Shown here one piece after another: positions 32,470 to 43,204 of a DNA stretch of 64,000 nt. A program made the position numbers and the translations under genes. A model generated the notes under the pieces. The model had not been told where the DNA came from and did no database searches. It saw only the letters and a program-made list of their open reading frames with translations. This DNA comes from Homarus americanus. Taxonomy: Eukaryota; Arthropoda; Malacostraca; Decapoda; Nephropidae. The stretch's first letter is position 1. The number at the start of each line of letters is the position of its first letter. The stretch is taken from NCBI RefSeq assembly GCF_018991925.1, contig NW_024735503.1:3761253-3825252 (forward strand), in the 5' to 3' direction.

Positions 32470-32610
32470 CTAGACAACATAATATCTCGTAACCCTACAT
32501 TGGCGCAGGCCCTCATAAATGGTGGCAGCGCAGGCCTCATAAGTGACAGTAGTGGCCTCATAAATAATTGCAGCGCAGGCCCTCATAAATGGTGGCAGTT
32601 CAGGCCCACT
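32372..32610. repeat. About 25-base minisatellite, GCCCTCATAAATGGTGGCAG
   Basis: At least nine variant copies of GGCCCTCATAAATGGTGGCA plus GT/CC/CAG. They lie on both sides of the R2 LTR tail at 32470-32499. Confidence 0.85.
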
Positions 32611-32659
32611 CATATTTACCCAAAGCTATGACATTTTCTAGAATGAACATGTAATACAG

Positions 32660-35600
32660 CGGCATGCAAACAATTGGCCATTTTGTTGCTTATTAACTTT
32701 GGCACAACAAGGTAATACATGGTAAATATTTTTCAGATATGGAACCACTAGATACTCAGCACTCTGTAGATACCATAATGAATTTCAAGATGGCCGCCGT
32801 TCGGGATCGCTAAACTATGTATTTCTATTTTACTGTTGCATATTTTGTTCCAATGCATGTGCCATAATCCTGGTTACGAAAATCATTTGTGATAGTTTTC
32901 GAAGTTTTATTACAATGAAAAGAACTAAGTAAAAGCAATACACTGGAAAATTAAATACCAATTTTTCCGAACTCCCAAAACTTAAAAAAATTCTGAACAT
33001 TCGGCTATTGGTGAATCTCTGGAATATTTAGCCTTAACAGCCGCCTTCTATGCACAAAAAGTCCGGTAGGGTGCAGCTTTTTGCCTACTTGCCACTGCAG
33101 TGTTTTCTGCAACCACAAGAGATGCGTCGTGGCATGGCTTTGACACTTCAGAAATTGTGGTCCGTTGGTTCAAGCTCATCACCGACTTCATCAACCCCCG
33201 AAGTCCACATGGCGGTGGCAGAATGACAAACGCTATTGCGGCTTATCCACGAATATATCAGCCTGATAAGCAGCTCTCTTATTGCTGCTCCACAGTTGCT
33301 CGTGTTGGTGGGAGATCCTCAGTCTTGATTTTCTTGAAAACAATGATTTCTTTCTCAGCACGTTCGTCACAGCATGTGCTCGTACGGTCATAGAACAGCA
33401 CGATGAATCTCTTCGGTGTCGACAGGACACCACCAGGCAACTCACTTTGGGGTGGAAGCCAGACTGAGGAAGGCGGTTGTCACTTCGAAATGCATTCCAT
33501 GTGGCCCAGGCCGCCTTCTTGCTATGACCTGCAAAGGCGAATGCCGTGTCTGGCCGTGTACGTGAAACTGGAAGAGCTCTCGACTGTAGGTCCCAGGACC
33601 TTTGCAATCTGATGTGCTGCTATGTAACGTCGATTCTTTCATGTGCCAAAAAGTAAGCCATAGTTCATCTAGTACCTCACTCCCGTTCATTCGCTAGAGC
33701 AGCTGCAGGACAACAACATCTATGTATCTGACGGTACGAATAGTATTCGCCATTGACCACATTCAAAGGGCATCAGCTGCATGAACCATCATCCTAGTGT
33801 CGGCCTCTTCATGGTTGCATGGTGCCAAGTTGTGATGTCCTTCCGGGGGTGGAACGAGTAGTACCTGTTTCTTGTCTGTGACAACCAGCTGTTACTTTCT
33901 TTGACAACCAACTGCATCACCTGTTCTGACAGGAAGCTGTAGTTCCTGTTTGTTGTCACTGTTGCTGGTTTGCCAGTTGCAAGGTAAGAGGGACCAGAGG
34001 CAGTGACGCGTCTTCGAATGCCCTTACCTGGGTTTCATCTTACTGTTAGCACAGGCTCCCCAGATTTCCAGGTAGCAATCCCATACCGGGTCAAGTCGAG
34101 ATCGATATTCAGGCTGTTGATTCAATATAAGGGAATGAATACCGTGCTGCTTGAAAATGTCCTTCTGCTTCTAATGACATTTCCTGGCATGAATCCATCG
34201 AGTATAGTTGAGGTGACATGTGGAGCGTCAGTGATCTTGTCAGCAAGCTGTTCAAGGGTGTGAGTAAGTCGGCCTTCTTGCTGACGGAGTTTCCCATTAC
34301 TGGAAGTGCTGGTGGATAGGCCCAGTTTTCATGCTTGAAGGAATTCGTCCCAAGTGCCCTCTCTTGTTGATGGGCTATGCCAGGGCCTGGAAAAGTCCAC
34401 GATCGTCTTTGCGAAGGCTAGTTGCTGCTTACTCCTAGTTGGAGACTTGGTTCATAGAGCTGAATAGTGTTAGCTTGTTGAGCTTATTAGTGTCACCAAT
34501 GAAGCAGACTTGTCTTCAAGGCGTTCTCTTAAATATAGATGGAATTGTTCTCGTCCAAGCTTGACGCTTGTTGCACACTCTTCACGGCTTCTGGACACAA
34601 GATTTCCTTTAATATGAAGAAGAACCATTAGTCGCTTTTCTTCTTCAAATGGGTTTCCCATTTCTTCCGCAACGAAGTGTAAGTGCTTTCGTCTGAAAAC
34701 TTGTCCTGCGTCGTGTTGGTTCGCTCATGATGGTGGAGTTAGCCTTGGTTTTTGCTCATGATGGTGGAGTTAGCCTTGGTTGCTCAGCTTTCTGCGATGA
34801 TTCAAATTCAGCAATGACCCGTGCTACTTCTGGACCTGCAATTTTACGTCGAGGTGCACTAGGGTTTCAGTCAAACCGACTGCACCACCATCACCTTTGA
34901 TGCAGGCATTGTTTCTGCTCATGGAGCCTGGTCCTGATGCCATTGCAGAAAAAAACGGCGGCTATCTTTTTGCTGTGATGTCAGCTTGAAGCTTGCAGCC
35001 ACATCAGGATGCTTGTCGAGAGCTCTGTCATATCCCTTCAGGTGGACTGGAACCCCACCGAGAATAATGAGTATGATCGAGGCGAAGAGCCTGACACAGT
35101 TCATGGAAACATCCATGTATAGCGAGAAGATTGATTCTGAGTGATCTAACAAACATAAAGATACTTAGCTCTAGGTTGAGGTGGTTGCCCAGGACTGAAA
35201 CTGGGACAACATTCAGCCCTTTGCACGACACCAGACACCAAACTCTGAGGGTTCATGACCATCGCTGGGCATCTTCCAGTGTATTGCCATAAGCCTTGTG
35301 CTGTAGGATGTTCAGGGTTGCTGCTGTTATCTGATGGCCTCGCCTGAATGCGTGTGACGTGAGCAGCCTTTAGGAAGAGTTCGCAGTTCCCGGGCTGGCA
35401 ATATCAGCTTGCACCGGGTTTCTGCCACCGCTACCCTGCAACCAACTGCCTGCCATCCTCAGAGCCGTCATTTCAATGTGGAGACCACCCAGAAGCATAA
35501 TAAATTTCTCTTCTCCATAATTTTCAGGGCTAATTCCACTGAATCTAACGGCTATGCAGAAGCAATGGTTGGTCCAAAGGTGATTACTGGGGTTTGACCT

Positions 35601-35865
35601 TTTCTTTCTTCCTACATAACCCTATTAATTTCCCTACTCGCCGCAGTATTAGACGGTCTCACAGGACTAAGACAGTAACGTGGAAACCTGAATTTTTTCC
35701 TGGATCCACGCCTTGATTTATAGCGGCCCTCGTCAGTATCTAGTGGTTCCATATCTGAAAATGTTTATATACCATTACTCATCGCTGTGCCAAATTTGGT
35801 TACTTTCTCATTAAATACTGGTGTCATAAAATTGTAGCTATATAACCACTTATGCATGAAGATCC
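32660..35865. mobile_element. TIR-bounded element T, about 3.2 kb
   Basis: The ends are inverted copies. The left reads TTTGGCACAACAAGG, then TTTTTCAGATATGGAACC and ACTAGATACTCA (32697-32757). The right, inverted, reads TTTGGCACAGCGATGAG, then TTTTCAGATATGGAACC and ACTAGATACTGA (35733-35800). Outer parts are less similar, so the outermost limits are approximate and no target duplication is seen. It carries a degenerate minus-strand gene and was inserted near the start of a LINE endonuclease. Confidence 0.7.
33050..35160 (-). pseudogene. Decayed gene of element T (HAFTGCDT/LPPTR family)
   Basis: Read on the minus strand in several frames: RYIAAHQIAKVLGPT (near 33620), FAGHSKKAAWATWNAF (near 33510), RFIVLFYDRTST (near 33400), LPPTRATVEQ (near 33305), KRAAYQADIF (near 33260). 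I recognise these as blocks of a large family of uncharacterised arthropod and cnidarian proteins, with typical blocks FRYIAAHEIA, HAFTGCDT, TAWxTW, LLYDRTS and PPTxAAL..H.KRAxYQA. I recall it only as unnamed proteins and do not know its transposon superfamily. Upstream parts to about 35160 (such as PDVAASFKLTSQQKDSRRFF) are in keeping with the same gene but unassigned. At least four frame changes and stops; not functional. Confidence 0.6.
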
Positions 35866-37126
35866 GTTAACCTTTTTTTTTTAAACTATTAACATTCCAG
35901 GAAATTAAGCTGACTTTATGATCCATTAGAATAAATTTTTCCCTCATATTCTTCACTGAAATAAGAACATTCTTTTTGACGTAGTCCCTTGGATTTCCAC
36001 ATATTCTAAAACAGAGTCAAGAATACTCGTCAGATCACCAAGCATTTCCTTGTTTATTACATTCTCTTTAGAAACCGAACCAACTCTATTTGCTAACAGA
36101 CTATGATTACTATTTTGCTCTAAATTGCTATCCACAAGAGCATTATTTGATTCCATCTCTACTAATGTTTCATTTTCTTTTAAACTATCTTTATTAACAA
36201 CAGTAACATCACTATATGGCACAAGATTCACCAAACATTTCTTGATATCCAATACTGCTTGTTTGAGCTCATCAATCTCCTTACGGAGTTCTACTAGAAT
36301 GTTAGGAGCTATAAGGTTATTGCCCCCGTAACCTATGTCCTTCTGTGCTGCTGCATTACGTATTTCCATACGCTTTTCCCACACATTTACAGCACTTGGT
36401 GTCCCTGCAACATCGCTCCTTACAGCGTCACCTTTATCCTCTTGATTAGTGGACTGAGCTCGTGATTGCAGTTGATGAACTTTCGGTTTCTGAGGACACA
36501 CCCACGAGCTGGCATTGTGAGCCCCCCCACAATTACAGCATTGGTGTAATTTTCTCCTTCGCCTTAATTTTATCTCCACATACCTTAGTCATGCATTTTT
36601 CCACAGAGTCTATATCGAAAATCATTTTGGCATTTCACGCCCATGTGCCCCCACTTGCAACACTTATAGCATATTACTGGAGATTCGTTGTAGACAGCAA
36701 CCCGCTTATATCCCAAACATCTCACAAAGACTTTTCTTGCGCTGATCCTTTGATTACGAATTAGCTGAGGCTTAGGTATTAGTTCTCCATCAAATCTAAT
36801 TACGCCTCTTGGCCCAAAAAATCTATCATCAGCCAACACATCCTCGGGTCAAGATAAACAGGATAATAAAAAAGAATGATCTTAGTACACTTCCCAATGG
36901 ACTCCACAGGCTTTTCCATCACTACATTCTCAAAACCTTCTGTAATTAAATATCTAACTGCTTCCTCATCCTTTACAGTAATATAAGGAATATGTTTACC
37001 TTCTTTAAAGAGCACTTGATACCCGTGATGGCGCTTAGTGAGTCTAACTGACCACTTTACCTTATCATGAAAATCCATGCCATTATTCTTGGGGAGGTAA
37101 AGACCTCCTTGAAGAGTTACTGCCAT
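35866..37126 (-). pseudogene. LINE ORF1 (gag-like) and start of endonuclease
   Basis: Minus strand. ORF1 starts MAVTLQGGLYLPKNNGMDFH at 37126, followed by an RRM-like stretch. Zinc knuckles follow: CYKCCKWGHMGVKC (CX2CX4HX4C), a damaged second (YRLCGKMHD) and CCNCGGAHNASSWVC. A coiled coil (LRKEIDELKQAVLDIKKC) ends ORF1 at 35953. Frame changes occur near 36820 and 36582. Downstream, 35930-35866 reads DHKVSLISWNVNSLKKK, the first strand of an APE endonuclease, so ORF2 begins here and is cut by element T. Three knuckles and this order fit a Jockey- or I-type LINE. Confidence 0.8.
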
Positions 37127-37163
37127 CTAAATCATCAATGGGGTTTACACTCGTTGTACTATC

Positions 37164-37350
37164 GTGCACAAAAGTAGTGTCACACCAGCTAGTGAGGTTT
37201 CGAATAGCCTTGAGTCTGAAGTTTCGAAACAGCTGGAGGAAATGCTATGGTCGGCCAACAGATGTCGCCCACTGTAGTGTTATTATTATTATTGGGAGGG
37301 CAGGGGGGATAGAGGAGGTGGGGCTGGATGAGAGGCAGGTTTGGCCAGTA
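37164..37350 (+). repeat. Repeat Y, partial copy
   Basis: GCACAAAAGTAGTGTCAC then CCTTGAGTCTGAAGTTTCG and GGTCGGCCAACAGATGTCGC, matching the first 190 bases of the Y copies at 49971 and (inverted) 40016. It lies just upstream of the LINE ORF1 start. 37380-38025 shows no recognised feature. Confidence 0.75.
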
Positions 37351-38029
37351 TTTATACCACCATAATTTCAAGCGCTGCCCTTTACTGCTTTCGTTTTTTG
37401 TCTTACAGTTGTTTCTTTATGAATCTGAATTCATGGAACAGATTACTGGTGTCCTGGGTGCTTATTGCCACTCAGGTGCAATAATACTTTAAGAATGGAA
37501 TATATTAAGGATAAATGTGAAATATGCAAGGGATCAGCTAGTTTTACTCAGCGACCACACGTCACAATTTTGTTGTTATTCCGACAAAGTTATGGTAATA
37601 TTTATTTATATTCACCATCCTTTGCTCAATAAATATTTGTGATAATATGCAATCTTATATAATTATATACTTGTATTAAAAAGAGTGGAGTAGAAAAAGA
37701 TTCAGTATTGTATAATAGTATTCAGACATAATCTAAGTTCCAATTCTTCCAAGTTCCAGTGTTTAAGCTTACCCACTACAATATCTGGCTTCATATATTT
37801 TGGTGGTAACCAGTTACCGTTAATATTGTGTGCTGAACATCGCGACATTTTCAATGATGGTAGCAATTGTAACTCTCTCATTATATTGTTATAACACAGC
37901 ACATTCCTGACGTGTCATACAGATCATTATTTACAATACCATAAATTGTGGCTGTTAAATTCTTTGTTATGGTTACACCATCATAGATATGGTTTAAGAC
38001 ATCATTGAGATATGGTTTAAGATAACACT

Positions 38030-39130
38030 ATGGGTGAGTTAATATATATTAATTGTATTTACAAACAATACTAAAATCCAAGCAATACACCAATACACGC
38101 ATCTTAGTATTTGGTCCAGCCACCCATTGCATTCAGAACTTCATCAAGGCGATTAGAGATGGTCGACCAGCTCAGAGCACACCCAAAGATTAAATGGCGT
38201 GTACTCTCCCCTACGTCGTAAGCTTGCTCTATTGCTGCACAGGTTCAGTGCTCCCCAATATCGTCACGTTTCATGATGGCCCCAAATATGTTCAATCAGA
38301 TTAATATCACGCCCCCAGTGTTGGCCATCCCGATGACCTCCAATTTCAGGGTGATCCTGGAGGTGATCGCGCTACTATGTTGCTGGTATGAATGGGGTGT
38401 GTGCATCCAACCAGCCTGATAGTGTGGGGCTACAGAACTGCCATAGCCGGACTGGAATTAGCACTTGCTCCCGCAGTGTCACCACATACTGCTCACCAGT
38501 GAAACGGCCATTGATCTTCAGCCAGTTCACCTGGCCCATGTGCCCATCCACCCCCAGAATGACACTGACATCCTGCCACTCACTCTTGTGATGTTAGATA
38601 TGTTTCTCATAGTAGTGTGGCAGGGGGCCGCCAGCACTGCCTTGCCCCGGCTCCCACTGACCTGAACCACCGTTTCATCGGTAAATATAATAGCTCTCAG
38701 TATTCTTCTGTATGGAAGGTGTTCAATGCAGTGACACTCCTTGTGTGGTAGGTGTTAGCCACCCTTTGTGAGCTGGAATATGGCAGTCGATCCCAGCTTC
38801 GCCAAGTCAGCGTCACCGTCGTGTGATGTTAGTTAGAGGCCAGATTTCTGTATGTTCCACTGATGTTCGCATTGGATATGCCGTTGCTGCTGTCACGATC
38901 TTGGAAGTCCATCATGCCGACGCGTTACTTTCATTGGCCTACCGCTTCGAGTTTCGTCTCCTGAGCCTCTTCCCTCGCGGATCCACCTCCCTAATAAGTC
39001 TTGGTGCTCCTTTCCCGCTTCAAGGCGTGTTCGGCACAGATTGTCCCGGCTCTCCCACATCCTGATGATTTGGCCTCGCTCAACATAATCCTGCCGACAG
39101 ATTTACTCCATCTTGCAGGCCTGTCTGAAA
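38030..39130 (-). mobile_element. Tc1-like transposon relic, copy 1
   Basis: Reverse-complement match to 58690-59790. On the minus strand it keeps the Tc1 transposase tail: RDINLIEHIWG (the catalytic third acidic position and its context, NPIEH in active members) and the terminal NRLDEVLNAMGGWTKY, where active relatives end in KGGHTKY. Many stops and frameshifts elsewhere. No intact TIR was identified. Confidence 0.75.
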
Positions 39131-39394
39131 TGGCAGAAATATTATTATGTTGTAATGGCAGTGGGGCTTTTATATACTAGAGTAAATTAATGGTATTAGT
39201 AACACCTAGGTAAAGTATTATTACTCTGACATAACGTTGTGGTAAAATCTCTTAGGATCAACTGTCCAAGAAACCCTTCCTATTTCTGCATGTATTCACT
39301 TAAGAGAAATACAGAGTGGATCCTCCCCACTCCCCTAGGCCTCCACCACCACCCCTCTGTTCTGTAGAGGTGAACATTCGCCGATAATCATCAT

Positions 39395-39870
39395 CATCAT
39401 CAAGATTTAGTTTATGGGGCCACTGACACCCATTTGGGAATTCTCTAGGGCTGGCCAGAGGGATTAGTTAACATATTTCTCTTTCTATAATTTAGTGTTA
39501 TATTGTTTGGAGGGAGATTGATATTTCAAAAAGGTCAAAGCTGAACTTAGGGAAAATTTTTGGGTTCTCTGCTAAAATATCTTACATTGTAGGGTTAGTA
39601 AACATATTATTTAGATACCGATTATAAGCGGGCATTCAATGAGAATATATGTTGGACTGTTATTTGTGTTCGGCAGTTGGGCATATAGGTGGGGCTCCGT
39701 GGGGAAGACATGGAGTTGGCCATCAAATCAATGTATACCCAATTCTTAGACGATTCCAGAATAGTTTCGTGATATGAGAGGATTGTTTGATGGTGACCAA
39801 GAATGACTGATGGGTTTGATCATTTTTGGCTTATGACGTGTTGGTTCATTTTTCCCAGGACTGCCAATCG
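39395..39870 (-). pseudogene. LINE ORF2 C-terminal tail, copy 1
   Basis: Minus strand, decayed counterpart of the frame at 57940-58243. Words corresponding to RLRIGHT and C..C....ITVQHI are present but split by indels. It sits between the Tc1 relic and a mariner-like terminus in the same order as the inverted copy at 57-59 kb. Confidence 0.6.
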
Positions 39871-39960
39871 AAAAATGTATGTGTATAGAAGATTTTCAAC
39901 TCAATATCACATTCTCTCACCTCTCTACAAATATCTGCTGTCACTCATGGGACACCCTGC
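39871..39960. mobile_element. Single end of the GGGTGTCCC MITE
   Basis: CTCACCTCTCTACAAATATC followed by TGCTGTCACTCATGGGACACCCTGC matches both inverted ends of the MITE at 57055-57579. Only one end is present here. Confidence 0.6.
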
Positions 39961-40015
39961 AATAATATAAAGGACGACATAGGCTATGCTGACAAATTAA
40001 TGTAATGCCTTTGGT

Positions 40016-40483
40016 GGCGACGATGGTAGGAATGAGACCTCGGCATGTTCAGTGTTCGATATCCTCCAACTTCCCTGGTGTGGGTGAAGCCAACCTTAGT
40101 AACAACTTGTGTATTCTCCGTGACTACCATTACTGGTAGTCACAGAGGAAATACTACTATGCCCATCATTGGCACCAGCGCGTGACGGCAGAATATGGTC
40201 GTTGTAGTGCTTTTGTTTACCCATAACACATATGCTTAATAATATTGAAAGTATCTTCTTGAAATTCTTATTGTTATGGTGCAGAATTCACGATGTTATG
40301 CTCCACCTACACAGCCTGTTGCTAGACTAACCCCCCCACCTCTATCTATTCCCCCCTACACACACTACGGTAGGCGACATCTGTTGGCCGACCATAGCAT
40401 TTCCCCCAGTTGTTTGAAACTTCAGACTCAAGGCTATTCGAAACCTCACTGTCAGCTGGAGTAGTAGACACGACTTTGTGCCG
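40016..40483 (-). repeat. Repeat Y, full copy (antisense)
   Basis: Reverse complement of 49971-50452. It contains the hairpin GTGACTACCATTACTGGTAG + TCAC (40120-40143). Its ends are CGACGATGGTAGGAATGAGA and GACACGACTTTGTGCC. Non-coding; superfamily unknown. Confidence 0.75.
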
Positions 40484-40565
40484 CGATATTACAGTCAGCC
40501 AAAGATGCACCGACCTCACCTGGTTTGTCTTCCTGCCAATTTTACCTGGTACCAGTAAAGGAAAG

Positions 40566-41800
40566 CAGGGCCGGATTCAGGATGTAATGGCTCCTGTCTC
40601 ATCTGTATTCAATAAATGGGTTATTTACATCTGATTTATATTTAGATTCACCACCCTGTAACTTTCCACTGGCTATGAGGTGACATGTTCCCATGCACGT
40701 GATAAGGTGTGCCCACGGGAAGCTGCGTCATACTATGCTGAGTAAAGGCATAAGTAGCCTGCTCTCTGGCCACCTGAAGCGAGCAGTAGTTTGATATCCT
40801 TGACTAGAGGAAGACGTTATTTGAGAGCCCCAGTGGATGGCTCTGTCTTCCCTCGAGGGGGGCACGAAGTCCCAATTCCGTTCTACCTCGGTGGGTCACT
40901 ACTCAAAGTCACTCACACCAACTAATATCGAACTGACGTTGATTCACGTTTATATTACATAAACGCCGTCCTTTCTCATCACGCTCATAAATAGTGGAAC
41001 TTACGGTTGACCTACACTCAGGAATTATATAAACAATACTTTTCTAATAAAACAAGAAACTTCAATTGGGTTTCGTTACTAAAGCCCAATATAATATATG
41101 TGAACCAACCTGGTTAATTGGGAATTAACCAACCGTTTCAAGGAGTGGGCAAAGTGGGCAGCTACCCAGGGGCCTCCACAATCAGGGGGCCTCCACATAT
41201 TACAATATTTTATTTATTGTTTATTCATTTGGATTATTTTTATTTTCATTCTTTAAAATTCATGTTTATCTATCCCATCACGTAAAACTATGTTCAGCAA
41301 GAAGTGTGATAGAAATTAGGCTAGCTACTTAGACAGAACCATTATTTGCGTAGAGGTTTATCTGATAAATAATGCAAAGAATCATCTCTCTGTAATAACT
41401 AATAATATATTCTTTTCTGTGAAGTCTCTTGAAAATTTTTGACATGTGCGGTAATAGCTATATCAGGGCTGGTCGACTTGAAACCACATGAATGACTCCA
41501 GTCATGTCTCACTTTTTTGTGTGTGTGTGTGTTGGGAATTTGTACACTATCAATAAATATACAGTTAATTAAAAATGTCTCAATGTTCTAATTTCCTCAA
41601 TATAAATGCACATGGCTTCAAAATTCTCCAAAGAAGTGTTCAAATTTCAAAATTTTCCCGGGGGGCTTACAGCGCCCCCCGGAACTCTCAGATGTTTAGG
41701 CTTGCTTCACTCGTCACCCCACCCTCTTGGGTAGTTATAATGAGGGGGGCCTCCACAAAGAGGCTGCCCATGGGCCTCCACAGGTATAAATCCGGCACTG
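40566..41800. mobile_element. Non-autonomous hAT-like element
   Basis: Left end CAGGGCCGGATTCAGG; right end inverted CAGTGCCGGATTTATACC. The 8-bp target duplication is AAAGGAAG (left copy with one extra A). The unoccupied site is visible in the right arm of the surrounding inverted repeat (TTGGTAAAGGAAGGCTG near 42185-42200). CAGGGCCGGATT ends with 8-bp duplications are hAT hallmarks. It contains element Z and a GGGGCCTCCAC-rich stretch at both inner ends (41165-41200, 41742-41783). No transposase. Confidence 0.85.
40635..41110. mobile_element. Element Z copy 2, inside the hAT element
   Basis: Reverse complement of 21640-22150; words TTCCACTGGCTATGAGGTGA, GACTAGAGGAAGACGTTATT and ATTGGGTTTCGTTACT. 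Inserted in a different host sequence from copy 1, which shows that Z is mobile on its own. Confidence 0.7.
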
Positions 41801-42257
41801 AAAGGAAGGCTGTATGTAAAGGTGATTGGTGGATATGTTTTCGGCTGTATCACTATTAGTATAAATATTGAACAAACCAAAGGTAACAATTTTATAATAA
41901 ACTGTTCATCATTATTTTTGATCATGAGAAGTTTCCAAATGTTAGCAGATTTGTTTAAGCAATGAAGAAAATTTGTGGCAGCTGTGGTTGTAGTTGAGTT
42001 GCCAAGTCATTAATATAATATTTTTTTCATTATTTAAGCAAATATACGAAAATTTGGAATCTTCCCGTGACCTTAAATAACAACGAATAATTTATTATTA
42101 TAAAAATTCTACTTTTGGTTTGTTTAATAATTATCCTGACAGTGATACAGCCGAAAACAGATCCGCCAATCACAATCACCTCTACATACAGCCTTCCTTT
42201 ACCAAGTACTGCGAACACGAGACCCAGGGTGGGGTCGGTGCATCTTTGGCTGACTGT

Positions 42258-43190
42258 ACCTCTGGAAGGTCTGAGCTGCATTACGTAATCCAAAACTCAT
42301 GTAGTTATTCTCGAAGAGACCGAACGGAGTGGTGAGAGCAGTCTTCTGGATATCTGCAGGTGCCACTGGAATCTGATGGAAAGCAAGCTCCAAGTCGATC
42401 TTCGAGAAGATGGTCATGCCGTGGAGTTTGTGGTGGAAAACTGAACATGCAGGGTAGGGTACCTGTCAGGTTTGGTGACGAGGTTCAGGGCTTTGTAGTC
42501 ACCACATATCCTCCAGTCGTTGGATGATGGCTTTGGAACCATGTGAAGAGGAGATGCCCAGGGACTCTTTGAAGGTCGAACGATGCCGTCTTGCAGGAGT
42601 CTGTTGAATTCCGCCTTGGCTGCGTTCAGGAGCACAGGGCGAAGGCGGCGAGGGCGTGAGAAGACTGGAGGTCCTGTAGTCTCGATGTGGTGGAAGATTC
42701 ACGACGTAGGTAGTGGTGGAGAGACTCGGGATGAGAAAAGTTCATTGAACTCCTTGAGCAGGTAGGAGAACTCGTCGGACGGCGAGAGGCAGGTGATGGT
42801 GTCGGTGAACGCAGCACGCGTACCCTGGATCGTGTATGATGAAGGCTCGTGGATGAGGCAGTGGTTGCTTGGGTCGACGACGAGCTTGTGGAAGGTGAGG
42901 AAGTCAAAGCCAAGGATGGGTTGAGAGACGTCTGCCACCACGAAGGACCAGCGCAGAGTCTTGGGAAGACCACGATCTAAGGCAAGGATGTGTGCGCCGT
43001 AGGAGGCAATGGTGGTACCGTTGGTGGCGAACAGGTCATATGAAGGTTGCTTCGATGTGTCTCGCGGTGAGGGAGGGATGATGCTGACCGATGCCCCTGT
43101 GTCAACGAAAAATTTCCTGCCGGAGATGCGGTCGGTGATATGCAGCAGTGAGACGCCTGAAGTGATGGTGGTTGTGGCGTCTACCAATCC
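42258..43190 (-). pseudogene. Gypsy G3 protease and RT fragment
   Basis: A different Gypsy family from G1/G2. The protease is open from 43187: KFFVDTGASVSIIPPS (active site DTGA), DLFATNGTTIASYG, VADVSQPILGFDFL. RT follows in shifted frames: [56 protein letters not shown] and MSFGLRNAAQTFQR. It ends at about 42258, before the catalytic YxDD box, at the right arm of the inverted repeat. No LTR is seen on either side. Confidence 0.88.
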
Positions 43191-43204
43191 CTGTCGACGT
43201 CGTT

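Larger units (their letters stand above)
29192..32499 (+). mobile_element. Non-autonomous LTR element R2
   Basis: 5' LTR 29192-29685 (494 bases; TGTAGTGGACGTCTCC ... AAACCCTACA). The internal region starts AATGGTGACTCCCGGAGATTC and is nearly identical to that of R, including the doubled 250-base unit. 3' LTR 30582-31016, interrupted, finishing at 32474-32499. Flanks (GGGG before, TTGG after) do not form a target duplication. It has no coding capacity. Confidence 0.87.
40490..42258. repeat. Large inverted repeat, left arm interrupted by hAT
   Basis: Left arm 40490-40565 plus 41801-41975; right arm 42030-42258. Shared words, read outward to inward, are AGCCAAAGATGCACCGACC, GGTAAAGG or CAGTAAAGG, GGAAGGCTGTATGTA, GTTTTCGGCTGTATCACT, AACAAACCAAAAG. 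The arms are about 230-250 bases with a spacer of about 55. A structure of this kind can fold into a long hairpin, as foldback elements and some MITEs do. Confidence 0.75.

Noticed and set aside
29192..32499. 4-bp target duplication for R2
   Set aside because: The bases before (GGGG) and after (TTGG) differ; I could not find a duplication, possibly because the flank was rearranged.
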